Source: Pelagibacterium luteolum (lineage in GTDB: Bacteria; Pseudomonadota; Alphaproteobacteria; Rhizobiales; Devosiaceae). From it: DNA of 64,000 nucleotides. Below the pieces are notes generated by a model. It worked only from the letters and a program-made list of their open reading frames with translations. It was not told where the DNA came from and searched no databases. How positions within the stretch are numbered: the stretch's first letter is position 1; each line of letters starts with the position of its first letter. The stretch spans positions 1 through 64,000 of the forward strand of contig NZ_FNCS01000002.1 in the NCBI RefSeq assembly GCF_900100665.1, read 5' to 3'. The position numbers were made by a program, and so were the translations under genes. Shown piece by piece: positions 51,972-61,042 of the stretch.

Positions 51972-52757
51972 TTATTCAGGCAGCGTGCCGCCGAGGGAAA
52001 GGGTCAACTCCTTGGCGGCTTCGGCGACGAGTTCGCCAAGGCCGTGGAGGCGGTCTTTGGTGACGCGGACAGAGAGGCCGGAGATGGAGATGGCGCAGAG
52101 GGCTTCGGCCTGGACATTGTGGACCACCGCCGCGACGCAGCGCAGGCCGAGGACGTATTCCTCGTCGTCGATGGCATAACCGCGCTGGCGGATCGCCGCG
52201 ATGTCCGCGCGCAGGGCCGATGGTGAGGTAATCGAGTGTTCGGTGGCTTTGCGCAGGCCGCGAGCCGAGATGATTGCGTCGATATCGGGATCGGCGTAGC
52301 TGGCGAGGATGGCTTTGCCCATGCCCGAATTGGCCATGGGCGCCCTGCCCCCGACGCGGGTTATGGCGCGCATGATTTCGCGGCTTTCGACCTGCGTGAG
52401 CACCACGACTTCACCATCGTCGACGACGCCGAGATTGGCGGTTTCGCGGGACTGGTCACGCAGGCGGCGCAGGATTGGCAGCGCTGGGGCGACGAAATTG
52501 CGCTGGCGCACGAAGGCCGAACCAATGGTGAAAGCACCGCGCCCGATGTGCCACATGCCATCGGAACGATCGAACTGGACGAAGCGGCGCTGTTCAAGCG
52601 TGGTGAGCAGGCGATGGACGGTGGAGACGGAGAGGCCGGTGCGCTTTGCGAGGTCGGTGAGGCGAAAGCCGTCCTCGTCCTCACCCAGTGCTTCAAGGAT
52701 TGCCATGGCGCGCTCGACCGATTGAACAGTGCCGCTGCGCTTTTCCTGTCCGGTCAT
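51972..52757 (-). CDS. IclR family transcriptional regulator
   Basis: A 261-residue IclR protein: an N-terminal winged helix (SVERAMAILEALGEDEDGFRLTDLAKRTGLSVSTVHRLL) and a C-terminal effector domain (PMANSGMGKAILASY, IDDEEYVLGLRCVAAVV, AISISGLSVRV). IclR proteins sense small organic acids; the effector here is unknown. It is convergent with ggt and lies downstream of the polyamine genes, from which a terminator separates it, so no target is assigned. The start MTGQEKRSG is used because GGAGGG is at the right distance; ATG 52763 is too close. Confidence 0.87.
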   Translation of the reverse strand: MTGQEKRSGTVQSVERAMAILEALGEDEDGFRLTDLAKRTGLSVSTVHRLLTTLEQRRFVQFDRSDGMWHIGRGAFTIGSAFVRQRNFVAPALPILRRLRDQSRETANLGVVDDGEVVVLTQVESREIMRAITRVGGRAPMANSGMGKAILASYADPDIDAIISARGLRKATEHSITSPSALRADIAAIRQRGYAIDDEEYVLGLRCVAAVVHNVQAEALCAISISGLSVRVTKDRLHGLGELVAEAAKELTLSLGGTLPE

Positions 52758-52794
52758 CGCCATCCCTCCGTACACCGCGCAATCCCCAAAACGA

Positions 52795-52824
52795 ACCGCC
52801 CGCGCCATCACTGGCACGGGCGGT
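52795..52824 (-). terminator. Terminator after the carboxynorspermidine dehydrogenase gene
   Basis: ACCGCCCGcGCC-atcact-GGCaCGGGCGGT, one mismatch, 23 bases beyond the stop of the dehydrogenase gene; on the minus strand it is followed by TCGTTTT. Confidence 0.8.
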
Positions 52825-52847
52825 CTTTATTCATCAAGCGGTATCGA

Positions 52848-54137
52848 TCAGCGCTTTGATGCCATCCGGGTCGCGGCGACGGGGGTTGGTACCCAGTCGT
52901 CGAAGGATAGGTCGCGGTCGCCGTTTTCATCGCGGATCGAGGTTTGCAGGCCCATCTGGTTCAAGAGGCCAAGGAAGGGCTGCGGAGGCAGTTCTTCGAT
53001 GTTGACCATCTTGTGTACGTCCCAGGTGCCCCTGGCGATAAGCATCGCCGCGGCAACGGCGGGAACACCGGCGGTATAGGAAATGCCCTGGCTCCCGACT
53101 TCCTCGAAGGCTTCCTTGTGGTCGGCCACGTTGTAGATGAAGATCTCGCGCTCCTCACCGTCCTTGGTGCCCTTGACCAGATCGCCGATGCAGGTCTTGC
53201 CCTCGTAATTGGGGGCAAGCGACGACGGATCAGGCAAAACGGCCTTCACCACTTTGAGCGGCACGACTTCGAGGCCCTCTGCGGTGGTCACGGGCTGCTC
53301 GGAGAGCAGGCCGAGGCTCTGCAGGACCGTAAAGACGTTGATGTAGTGCTCGCCGAACCCCATCCAGAAGCGGATGTCGGGGACGTTCAGATTGCGCGAC
53401 AGCGAGTGCAGCTCGTCATGGCCCGAGAGATAGGACGTGAACTCGCCCACCACCGGCAGATCGTCGGTGCGCGAAACCTCGAACATCTTGTTGGTCTGCC
53501 ACTGGCTGTTCTGCCAGGAATAGACGACGCCGGTGAATTCCCGGAAATTGATTTCCGGATCGAAGTTCGTGGCGAAGTATTTTCCGTGGCTGCCGGCGTT
53601 GATGTCGATGATGTCGATCGAGGAGACCTCGTCGAAATACTCTTCGACAGCCAGAGCCGCATAGGCATTGACCACGCCGGGATCGAACCCTGCGCCGAGC
53701 ACGGCGGTGATGCCGGCCTTTTCGCAGCGTTCACGACGCTTCCACTCGTAATTGCCGTACCAGGGCGGGGTCTCGCAGATCTTTTCGGGCTCTTCATGGA
53801 TGGCCGTGTCGATATAGGCCACACCCGTCTGGATGCACGCCTCGAGCACGCTCATGTTGATGAAGGATGAGCCCACATTGATCACGATCTGCGATCGCGT
53901 CCGGGAAATCAGCGCTTTTGTCGCCTCGATATCGAGGGCATCGAGCTGATGGGCTTCGATGACACCGGGCTTTTTCAGCGCCTTCTTATCGAGGACGCTT
54001 TTGACGATGTCATGGCATTTGTCGACGGTCCGGGAGGCGATATGGATATCGCCAAGCACGTCATTGTTCTGCGCACACTTATGCGCGACGACCTGCGCCA
54101 CACCTCCGGCACCAATGATCAGAACGTTCTTTTTCAA
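52848..54137 (-). CDS. Carboxynorspermidine dehydrogenase (saccharopine dehydrogenase family)
   Basis: A 429-residue member of the saccharopine dehydrogenase family (LYS9-like), matching carboxynorspermidine/carboxyspermidine dehydrogenase. The Rossmann motif is NVLIIGAGGVAQVVAHKCA; INVGSSFINMSVLEACIQTGVAYIDTA, GAGFDPGVVNAYAA and DINAGSHGKYFATNFDPE are characteristic. It condenses aspartate semialdehyde with putrescine or diaminopropane, using NADPH, to give carboxy(nor)spermidine for NspC. It lies 72 bases after nspC on the same strand. In alphaproteobacteria this route gives spermidine in place of SpeD/SpeE; which polyamine is made here is inference. Confidence 0.92.
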   Translation of the reverse strand: MKKNVLIIGAGGVAQVVAHKCAQNNDVLGDIHIASRTVDKCHDIVKSVLDKKALKKPGVIEAHQLDALDIEATKALISRTRSQIVINVGSSFINMSVLEACIQTGVAYIDTAIHEEPEKICETPPWYGNYEWKRRERCEKAGITAVLGAGFDPGVVNAYAALAVEEYFDEVSSIDIIDINAGSHGKYFATNFDPEINFREFTGVVYSWQNSQWQTNKMFEVSRTDDLPVVGEFTSYLSGHDELHSLSRNLNVPDIRFWMGFGEHYINVFTVLQSLGLLSEQPVTTAEGLEVVPLKVVKAVLPDPSSLAPNYEGKTCIGDLVKGTKDGEEREIFIYNVADHKEAFEEVGSQGISYTAGVPAVAAAMLIARGTWDVHKMVNIEELPPQPFLGLLNQMGLQTSIRDENGDRDLSFDDWVPTPVAATRMASKR

Positions 54138-54209
54138 TTTTCACGAAACACCTTTTCAGAGGTTGAACCAAGCTACGCACGCTGTTCGAAATCGGGATCT
54201 CACCCCAGG

Positions 54210-55316
54210 TTACGACAGGCTTTGCGCGTAGTCCTCAAACGTGAACTCTTTTACGAGTTCCACCTGTCCGTCCAGGTGACGTACCGCGATAGACGGCATC
54301 TGGACCCCGTTGAACCAGTTCTTCTTGACCATGGTATACCCGCCGGCATCCAGGAACGCGATGCGGTCCCCAGCCTTGAGTTCATGTTCGAACTGGAACT
54401 CTCCAAAAATGTCTCCGGCAAGACAGGTTTTGCCGCAGACAATATAGGTGTGCGGCCCGGTATTGGGGGCCACGCTTGTATATTCGCTGTAGGTCAGCAG
54501 ATCGAGCATATGCGCTTCGGTCGATGAGTCAACGATTGCAACGTTTTTGCCATTGAACACCGTGTCGAGGACGGTGACCTCAAGGGTGGTCGATTTGGTG
54601 ACCGAGGCCTCGCCGGGCTCGAGATAGAGCTGGATGCCGTAGCGCTCGCTCATATCTTTCAGGCGCTTGGCCAGCGTGTCGATGGGGTAGTTCTCGTTTG
54701 TGAAACGGATTCCGCCGCCGAGGCTAACCCATTCCAGCTTATGAAGGATTTCGCCGTAGCGTTCCTCGATGGCCTTGAGCAGCGTATCGAGGCTTTCGTA
54801 TTCGTCGTTCTCACAGTTGAAGTGGAACATCACACCCGAGATGCGATCGAGCACCGGGGTGACGCGGTCCATGTCCCATTCGCCAAGGCGCGAAAAAGGG
54901 CGCGCCGGGTCGGCGAGCAGGAAATGGGAGTGGGAGATGCCGGGGTTGAGGCGCAGCCCGATCTTCTTGTTCTGCGCTTCTGCCTTTTGGGCGTAGCGCT
55001 CGAACTGGCTGACCGAATTGAAGATGATCTTGTCGCAGGCCGCGATCGCTTCGTCGATCTCGTGATCGGCCCAGGCTACCGAATAAGCATGGGTCTCGCC
55101 GCCGAATTTCTCGCGGCCGAGTTTGACTTCATAAAGCGATGAGGATGTCGTTCCATCCATGTGCTCTGCCATCAGGTCGAACACCGACCATGTGGCGAAG
55201 GCCTTGAGCGCAAGGACGCATTTGACGCCCGATGTCTGACGCAAATACGATATTTTTTCCAGATTTCGGAGAAGTACCGATTTGTCGAGCAGGTAATAGG
55301 GTGTCTGTAGCGTCAA
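54210..55316 (-). CDS. nspC: Carboxynorspermidine decarboxylase
   Basis: A 368-residue PLP-dependent fold-III decarboxylase (alanine-racemase-type barrel). TPYYLLDKSVLLRNLEKI opens the protein and the PLP-binding lysine lies in VLALKAFATWSVF, about residue 35. SLGGGIRFTNENYP and LYLEPGEASV are PLP-phosphate and substrate regions, and CGKTCLAGDIFGE contains the cysteine contributed across the dimer. The start is uncertain: TTG at 55316 fits the family N-terminus, but AGGAGG is 14 bases upstream; ATG at 55364 would add 16 atypical residues. It is first in the two-gene polyamine operon. Confidence 0.9.
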   Translation of the reverse strand: MTLQTPYYLLDKSVLLRNLEKISYLRQTSGVKCVLALKAFATWSVFDLMAEHMDGTTSSSLYEVKLGREKFGGETHAYSVAWADHEIDEAIAACDKIIFNSVSQFERYAQKAEAQNKKIGLRLNPGISHSHFLLADPARPFSRLGEWDMDRVTPVLDRISGVMFHFNCENDEYESLDTLLKAIEERYGEILHKLEWVSLGGGIRFTNENYPIDTLAKRLKDMSERYGIQLYLEPGEASVTKSTTLEVTVLDTVFNGKNVAIVDSSTEAHMLDLLTYSEYTSVAPNTGPHTYIVCGKTCLAGDIFGEFQFEHELKAGDRIAFLDAGGYTMVKKNWFNGVQMPSIAVRHLDGQVELVKEFTFEDYAQSLS

Positions 55317-55386
55317 TTCTTGCGATCGAACCTCCTTGGTCCTCGAGCATGAGGATGAGAGCATGGCAGAGCGATTTTTATCGGTC

Positions 55387-55431
55387 GCGTTCCCGAACCG
55401 AAAAAGTGGGAGCCACTTTTTCTAGGAACGC
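55387..55431. repeat. Nested inverted repeat upstream of nspC and cobF
   Basis: An inner perfect palindrome GAAAAAGTGG-gag-CCACTTTTTC (55400-55422) is enclosed by outer arms GCGTTCC (55387-55393) and GGAACGC (55425-55431). Elements with a GAAAAGTGG...CCACTTTTC core are, as I recall, scattered through Hyphomicrobiales genomes. It lies in the divergent space, so it is unlikely to be a simple terminator. Confidence 0.75.
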
Positions 55432-55559
55432 TCCATAAAAAAATCCGCGCCGGATGAAACGCGGAAGACACCCCATCTAACGATTGGGTGTGCCACACAC
55501 AAGACCCCATCGGCAAAAATTTCGTGACGCCGTGATAAGGCTTTGGTTTAAGCCGGGGT

Positions 55560-56306
55560 ATGAAAACGCTTTATGTCATCGGCATCGGAACGGGCAATCC
55601 CGAGCATATCACCATGCAGGGCATCGCTGCGCTCAATCGGGCCGACGTTGTGTTCATTCCAACAAAGGGTGAGGACAAGGCGGCGCTTGCGGCGGTGCGG
55701 CGAGAGGTTTGCGCGCGGTATATTTCGCGCGATGTGCGGATGGTGGAATACGCGATCGGGTCACGGGACGATAGCGTCGTCGATTATGGCCAGCGGGTGC
55801 GCGACTGGCACGATGAGATTGCCGGGCGCTACGAGGAGATGTTTTCGCAGGCGCCCGAAGATGGCAATGGCGCGCTGCTCGTCTGGGGAGATCCGGGGCT
55901 CTACGACAGCACGCTGCGGATATTGGAGGCCGTGCGTCGCGGCGGCATGGATTTTGAGGTCAGGGTCATTCCCGGCATCACTGCTATCCAGGCGCTAACG
56001 GCAGCGTTTGCGATACCGCTCAATACCATCGGCAATCCGGTGACGATCACGACGGGGCGGCAGTTGGCTGCGGGTTGGCCGGAGGGGGCGGATACGGTTG
56101 TGGTTATGCTGGATGGCAAGCGGACATACGAGGCGCTGGACCCCGACTTGCATATCTACTGGGCGGCGTATGTCGGGATGGAAATGGAGATTTTGATCGA
56201 GGGGAAGCTGGGTGCGGTCCGGGAGGAGATCAGCGTAGCGCGAGAGGCGGCGCGGGCGCGGCATGGATGGGTGATGGATATTTATCTGTTGCGGAAGATG
56301 GGTTGA
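55560..56306 (+). CDS. cobF: Precorrin-6A synthase (deacetylating)
   Basis: A 248-residue tetrapyrrole methylase that methylates C1 of precorrin-5 and releases acetate, a step of the aerobic cobalamin pathway. Motifs are YVIGIGTGNPEHITMQG (N-terminal loop), VFIPTKGEDK and LVWGDPGLYDSTLRILE (SAM binding), and VRVIPGITAIQ. It is divergent from nspC; 145 bases separate it from cobG, so it may be transcribed separately from the tightly packed cobG-M block. Confidence 0.93.
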   Translation: MKTLYVIGIGTGNPEHITMQGIAALNRADVVFIPTKGEDKAALAAVRREVCARYISRDVRMVEYAIGSRDDSVVDYGQRVRDWHDEIAGRYEEMFSQAPEDGNGALLVWGDPGLYDSTLRILEAVRRGGMDFEVRVIPGITAIQALTAAFAIPLNTIGNPVTITTGRQLAAGWPEGADTVVVMLDGKRTYEALDPDLHIYWAAYVGMEMEILIEGKLGAVREEISVAREAARARHGWVMDIYLLRKMG

Positions 56307-56451
56307 AGGGCGAAGGGTGACGGTTCTTGGCTGATCGCTCGCCCTGGCGTCATACTAGACTCGGCGCCCCCCTTATTTCAGATGGCCAATACCCAATCAC
56401 GACGGGATGTGACTCCTATCTCATAGCGTCTCGGCTTGCTAAGAGACGGGC

Positions 56452-57723
56452 ATGATCGACTCTGCAGCAAAACTCTCGCCCCGGGGCGCCTGCCCTACTC
56501 TTGATGATCCGATGCCGGTGGCCGATGGGCTGTTGGCGCGGTTCCGGCCGGAGGGAGGGCTTTCGCCGGATCAGGTGTTGGCGCTGGCCGAGGCTGCGGA
56601 CGGGCATGGGAACGGGTTGATCGAGGTGACGGCGCGGGGCAATCTGCAGGTGCGCGGGCTCTCCGCAGGAAGCGCGGGCGCGTTTCGGGCGGCGATCATC
56701 GATGCTGGAATCGCGCCGCAGCCAGCACCGGCGATCGAGATTTCGCCGCTGGCAGGGCTGGACCCCAAGGCCCGCGTCGATCCTCGTCCTCTGGCGGCCG
56801 CGCTGCGTGCGGTCTGCGATGCGGCGCTGGCGGCCGGGCCGCTTTCGCCGAAATTGTCGATCGTGCTCATCACGGGTGGGCAGGTTCTGCTCGACGGGTT
56901 GAAGGCCGACATCCGGCTGATCGCGCTCAGCGAAGGTTGGGCGCTGGAGCTGGGGAGCGACACGCTGGGGGCGCTGGCGACCGAGGCCGTGCCCGATGCG
57001 GTGGCGACGATCCTTGCGATGGTGCAGGCGCTGGGGCCAAGGGCTCGGGCCAGCGATTTGCGGAGCGAGGATGCGGCCACGGCGATCAAGGGGCTGACGT
57101 CCTTGGAGCATACGAGCGTGCGGCCAGCGAGTTACATGATCGGGCCGCTGAGCCTTGCCGATGGGGCGCCGGCGCTGCGGGTCGGCTTGCCGTTCGGGCA
57201 GGTGCGCGCGTGGCATTTGCGGGAACTCGCGCGGGTGATGGATACCCATGACATCGCGGAAGCGCGCCCGGCGCCGGACCGGACGCTGGTGCTGCTGGGC
57301 GTAACCGCTGCGGGGCTGCGGGCGTTATCGCCGGCGCTGGCAGGCATCGGGTTCTGGACGCGGCCCGATGTGACGGGCGCGCGGCTTTCGATCTGTTCGG
57401 GAGCTGAGCGCGACGATGGCGGGGCGATCCAGGCGGCAGAATTGGCGCAGGCGCTTTATGCCGGTGGCCCGGATTTGATCGACGGGTCGTTTCACATCCA
57501 CGTTTCCACTTGCGCCAAGGGGTGTCCGCATGCGGGGCGGCCGGGGATCATGCTCGATGGCAACGCGCTGAGGCTTTATCGCGGTGCGGCAGAAAACCCG
57601 TTTGCAAGGCTCGATCCGGACGCTATTGAGACCTCCATCGTTTCTTTGGCCAGCCGAATCCGCGATACTCGCCAGCCCGGCGAGTCGACGCTTTCCGTGC
57701 TGGACCGGCTGGGGCATCAATGA
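56452..57723 (+). CDS. cobG: Precorrin-3B synthase
   Basis: A 423-residue member of the nitrite/sulfite-reductase ferredoxin-like family. It is the monooxygenase that hydroxylates C20 of precorrin-3A with oxygen, so it marks the aerobic route. GNGLIEVTARGNLQVRGLS is the first half repeat; HVSTCAKGCPHAGRPG near residue 350 holds two of the iron-sulfur cysteines, and the upstream LSICSGA may supply another. It overlaps cobH by 4 bases. Confidence 0.92.
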   Translation: MIDSAAKLSPRGACPTLDDPMPVADGLLARFRPEGGLSPDQVLALAEAADGHGNGLIEVTARGNLQVRGLSAGSAGAFRAAIIDAGIAPQPAPAIEISPLAGLDPKARVDPRPLAAALRAVCDAALAAGPLSPKLSIVLITGGQVLLDGLKADIRLIALSEGWALELGSDTLGALATEAVPDAVATILAMVQALGPRARASDLRSEDAATAIKGLTSLEHTSVRPASYMIGPLSLADGAPALRVGLPFGQVRAWHLRELARVMDTHDIAEARPAPDRTLVLLGVTAAGLRALSPALAGIGFWTRPDVTGARLSICSGAERDDGGAIQAAELAQALYAGGPDLIDGSFHIHVSTCAKGCPHAGRPGIMLDGNALRLYRGAAENPFARLDPDAIETSIVSLASRIRDTRQPGESTLSVLDRLGHQ

Positions 57724-58352
57724 CCGCATACGACTATATCCGCGACGGACAGGAGATTTATCGGCAGTCCTTTGCGACGATTCGCGCCGAGGCCGATCTG
57801 TCGCACTTTTCGCCCGAGGAAGCCGATGTCGCCGTGCGGATGATCCATGCATGCGGGATGGTGGAGGCAGCCCAGTTCTTTCGGTTTTCCGATGGGTTCG
57901 TTGCGGCGGCGCGGACGGCGCTGGAACGGGGCAAGCCGATTTTTACCGATGCCGAAATGGTAGCGCGCGGGGTGACGCGGTCGCGGTTGCCGGCGAATAA
58001 CGAAGTGATCTGCGAGGTCCATAATCCCGAGACGCCCTATCTGGCGCAGGATCATGGCAATACGCGTTCTGCTGCGGCGATCCATATCTGGCTGCCGCGC
58101 ATGGAAGGCGCTGTGGTGGCGATCGGCAATGCGCCAACGGCCTTGTTTCACTTGCTCGAACTGTTGCGCGACGGGGCGCCCAAGCCTGCGGCGATCATCG
58201 GGATGCCGGTGGGGTTTGTCGGCGCGGCTGAGTCAAAACAGGCGCTTAGCGAAAATTCCTACGGCGTTCCTTTCGCCATCGTCGAGGGCAGGCTTGGGGG
58301 CAGCGCCATGACGGCGGCGGCGCTCAATGCGCTGGCACGGCCCGGCATATGA
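57720..58352 (+). CDS. cobH: Precorrin-8X methylmutase
   Basis: A 210-residue CbiC/CobH protein that moves the C11 methyl to C12, forming hydrogenobyrinate. The catalytic histidine lies in VRMIHACGMVEAAQFFRFSDG near residue 42; ADVLARGVTR-like and GNAPTALFHLLELL, with IIGMPVGFVGAAESK, follow. Length is typical. Both ends overlap neighbours by 4 bases. Confidence 0.95.
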   Translation: MTAYDYIRDGQEIYRQSFATIRAEADLSHFSPEEADVAVRMIHACGMVEAAQFFRFSDGFVAAARTALERGKPIFTDAEMVARGVTRSRLPANNEVICEVHNPETPYLAQDHGNTRSAAAIHIWLPRMEGAVVAIGNAPTALFHLLELLRDGAPKPAAIIGMPVGFVGAAESKQALSENSYGVPFAIVEGRLGGSAMTAAALNALARPGI

Positions 58353-59074
58353 GCGCGCGGCTGATCGGGGTCGGGACGGGTCCGGGCGATCCGGAGCTGC
58401 TGACGCTCAAGGCGGTGCGGGCGATCCTCGATGCCGATGTGATCGCGCATTTTCTCAAACGCGGGAGGGCGGGCAATGCCCGTGCGATCGTTGCAACGCA
58501 CTGGCCGGAGACAGCGATCGAGCTGCCCCTGCCCTATCCGGTGACCACCGAAATGCACCGGCACCACCATGGGTACAAGAGCCAGATTGCCGGGTTCTTC
58601 GACGAGTCGGCACACCAGATTGCGGAGCATCTCGATGCGGGGCGAACGGTGGCGGTGCTGTCGGAGGGCGATCCGTTCTTTTATGGCTCGTACATGCATA
58701 TCCATGTTCGGCTGGCCGATCGCTATGAGACTGAGGTGATCCCGGGGATTACGTCGCTGTCGGGGTGCTGGTCGCAGGCGGGCGTGCCGCTGATGCAGGG
58801 GGACGATATCTTCACCGTGCTCCCCGGCACGCTGGATGTCGAGGCGCTGGCGCAGCGATTGGCCAATACCGATAGCGCGGTGATCATGAAGGTCGGGCGC
58901 AACCTGCCGAAAATCCGGCAAGCACTTGAAGCTGCGGGGAAGATGGCGGGCGCGATCTATGTCGAGCGCGGCACGATGCAAAACGCCGTCGTCATGCCGC
59001 TGGCCGAGCGCGACGACGCCCCTGCCCCCTATTTCAGCCAGGTGCTGGTGCCCGGGTGGGCGGGGCGGCCATGA
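58349..59074 (+). CDS. cobI: Precorrin-2 C20-methyltransferase
   Basis: A 241-residue tetrapyrrole methylase that converts precorrin-2 to precorrin-3A. Motifs are IGVGTGPGDPELLTLKAV at the start, VLSEGDPFFYGSYMHIHVRL and VIPGITSLSGCW. It overlaps cobH and cobJ by 4 bases each. Confidence 0.95.
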   Translation: MSARLIGVGTGPGDPELLTLKAVRAILDADVIAHFLKRGRAGNARAIVATHWPETAIELPLPYPVTTEMHRHHHGYKSQIAGFFDESAHQIAEHLDAGRTVAVLSEGDPFFYGSYMHIHVRLADRYETEVIPGITSLSGCWSQAGVPLMQGDDIFTVLPGTLDVEALAQRLANTDSAVIMKVGRNLPKIRQALEAAGKMAGAIYVERGTMQNAVVMPLAERDDAPAPYFSQVLVPGWAGRP

Positions 59075-59838
59075 CGGGGATGCTTTATGTCATCGGGCTG
59101 GGGCCTGGCGACGAGGGGCAGGTGACGCCGGAAGCGCGCGAGGCGATCGCGGCGGCGAGCCATTTCTTTGGCTACAAGCCCTATGTCGCGCGGCTGGATT
59201 TGAGGAATGACCAGATCGCGGTGCCATCGGATAATCGCGAGGAACTGGACCGGGCAAGCGCGGCGCTGACGCTGGCGGCGGAGGGCAAGACGGTTGCCGT
59301 GGTTTCGGGAGGCGATCCGGGAATTTTCGCAATGGCCTCAGCTGTTTGCGAGGCGATTGATGAGGGGCCGGAGGCTTGGAAATCGGTGGATTTGCGGGTG
59401 GTGCCGGGGATTACCGCCATGCTGGCGCTGGCCGCGAAAATCGGGGCGCCGCTGGGTGGGGATTTTTGCACGATCTCGCTGTCGGACAATCTAAAGCCTT
59501 GGGAAACAATCGAAAAACGGTTGCGGCTGGCCGCGGAGGGGGAGTTTGCGATTGCGATCTACAACCCGATCTCGAAAGCGCGGCCTTGGCAATTGGGTAA
59601 GGCTTTCAACATCTTGCGTGAAATATTGCCCAAAGAGATTCCGGTGATTTACGGGCATTCGGTGGGACGCGAGAACGAGAAAATCGACATCACGACGCTG
59701 GGCGAAGCCGTGGCGGAGGACGCGAATATGTCCACATGTCTGGTAGTTGGCAGCCGGTTTACGCGCGTGATCGACCGCCGGGATCGGCCTTTCTTGGCCT
59801 ATACGCTTCGCCATGTGCGGGAGGGGCAAAATGACTGA
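59071..59838 (+). CDS. cobJ: Precorrin-3B C17-methyltransferase
   Basis: A 255-residue tetrapyrrole methylase that contracts the ring and methylates C17. Motifs are YVIGLGPGDEGQVTPEAREAI, VVSGGDPGIFAMASAV, VPGITAMLALAAKIGAPLG and FAIAIYNPISKAR, the last typical of CobJ/CbiH. The start MTGMLYVIG overlaps cobI by 4 bases; its 3' end overlaps cobL by 8 bases, leaving no room for cobK, which sits here in the classic Pseudomonas denitrificans cluster. Confidence 0.94.
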   Translation: MTGMLYVIGLGPGDEGQVTPEAREAIAAASHFFGYKPYVARLDLRNDQIAVPSDNREELDRASAALTLAAEGKTVAVVSGGDPGIFAMASAVCEAIDEGPEAWKSVDLRVVPGITAMLALAAKIGAPLGGDFCTISLSDNLKPWETIEKRLRLAAEGEFAIAIYNPISKARPWQLGKAFNILREILPKEIPVIYGHSVGRENEKIDITTLGEAVAEDANMSTCLVVGSRFTRVIDRRDRPFLAYTLRHVREGQND

Positions 59839-61042
59839 GCGCTGGCTGACGATCGTGGGGATCGGCGAGGATGGATTGGACGGGCTGACCGACCTTACCA
59901 AGGCGCGGATCGCAGACGCCGAAGTGGTGTTTGGCGGGCAGCGTCATCTCGACATGATCCGTGGGATGAACCTCGCCGAGCGGCGGCGGTGGCAGAGCCC
60001 CATCGAGATTTCGGTGGAGGAAGTGGCGCGGCTGCGCGGGCGCAAGAAAGTGTGCGTTCTGGCCAGCGGCGATCCATTCCATTACGGGATCGGGGCGACA
60101 CTGGCGCGGTTGATACCGGGCCGCGAGATGATTGTCGTCACCTCCCCCTCGTCGTTCTCTCTTGCGGCAGCGCGGATGGGGTGGGCGTTGCAGGACGTAA
60201 CGGTGCTGTCGCTGCATGGGCGGCCCATCGAACTGGTGCGACGGCATCTGCATCCGGGGCGAAAGATTCTGGCGCTGACGTCCGACGAGAACGGGCCAAA
60301 AGAAATCGCGGCGCTGCTTGACGCGTCGGGGTTCGGGCCGAGTGGGTTGACCGTGCTTGAGGCCGTAGGCGGGCCGCGCGAAAAGCTGCGGGACACGAAC
60401 GCCGCGGATTTCGATATCGAGGGCATTTCGCCGCTCAATGTGCTGGCGATCGACGTGCGAGCCGATGCCGATGCGCTGGTTTTGCCGCTGACGCCTGGGC
60501 TGCCGGACGAGTGGTTCGCCCATGACGGTCAGATCACCAAGCGCGAAGTGCGGGCCTTGACGCTGGGTGCGCTGGCGCCGCGGCGGGGGGAAACGCTGTG
60601 GGACATTGGCGCGGGGTCGGGGTCGGTCGGCATCGAATGGATGCTGATGGACCCGTCGCTTTCGGCCATCGCCATCGAGCACGAGCCCGAGCGGATCGAC
60701 AGGATTGCCGAGAACGCTGCGATGCTGGGCGTGCCGGGGCTGACGATCAAGCGCGGGCGGGCGCCCGATGCGCTGGAAAAGCTTGCATCGCCTGATGCCA
60801 TTTTTATCGGTGGCGGCGGGACCGATGACGGCGTGGTGGATGCCGCGATCGAGGCGCTGAAGCCCGGTGGGCGGCTGGTAGCCAATGCCGTGACGCTTGA
60901 GATGGAGGCGCTCCTTGCGCTGCTGCATCAGCAGATGGGCGGCAGCCTCACGCGCATCCAGATTGCGCGCGCCGAAGCACTGGGGACGATGAGCGGGTGG
61001 AAGCCGGCCATGCCAATCACCCAATGGGTTTGGGTCAAATGA
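59831..61042 (+). CDS. cobL: Precorrin-6Y C5,15-methyltransferase (decarboxylating)
   Basis: A 403-residue fusion. Residues 1-200 are CbiE-like ([43 protein letters not shown]), methylating C5 and C15; residues about 215-400 are CbiT-like with a class I SAM site ([16 protein letters not shown]), decarboxylating the C12 acetate. Length is normal for CobL. Start MTERWLT; overlaps cobJ by 8 and cobM by 4 bases. Confidence 0.94.
   Translation: MTERWLTIVGIGEDGLDGLTDLTKARIADAEVVFGGQRHLDMIRGMNLAERRRWQSPIEISVEEVARLRGRKKVCVLASGDPFHYGIGATLARLIPGREMIVVTSPSSFSLAAARMGWALQDVTVLSLHGRPIELVRRHLHPGRKILALTSDENGPKEIAALLDASGFGPSGLTVLEAVGGPREKLRDTNAADFDIEGISPLNVLAIDVRADADALVLPLTPGLPDEWFAHDGQITKREVRALTLGALAPRRGETLWDIGAGSGSVGIEWMLMDPSLSAIAIEHEPERIDRIAENAAMLGVPGLTIKRGRAPDALEKLASPDAIFIGGGGTDDGVVDAAIEALKPGGRLVANAVTLEMEALLALLHQQMGGSLTRIQIARAEALGTMSGWKPAMPITQWVWVK

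Noticed and set aside
55365-55559. Cobalamin riboswitch before cobF
   Set aside because: I looked for a B12-box-like sequence and the associated stems; only the nested palindrome and a small ACACCC/GGGTGT hairpin are present.
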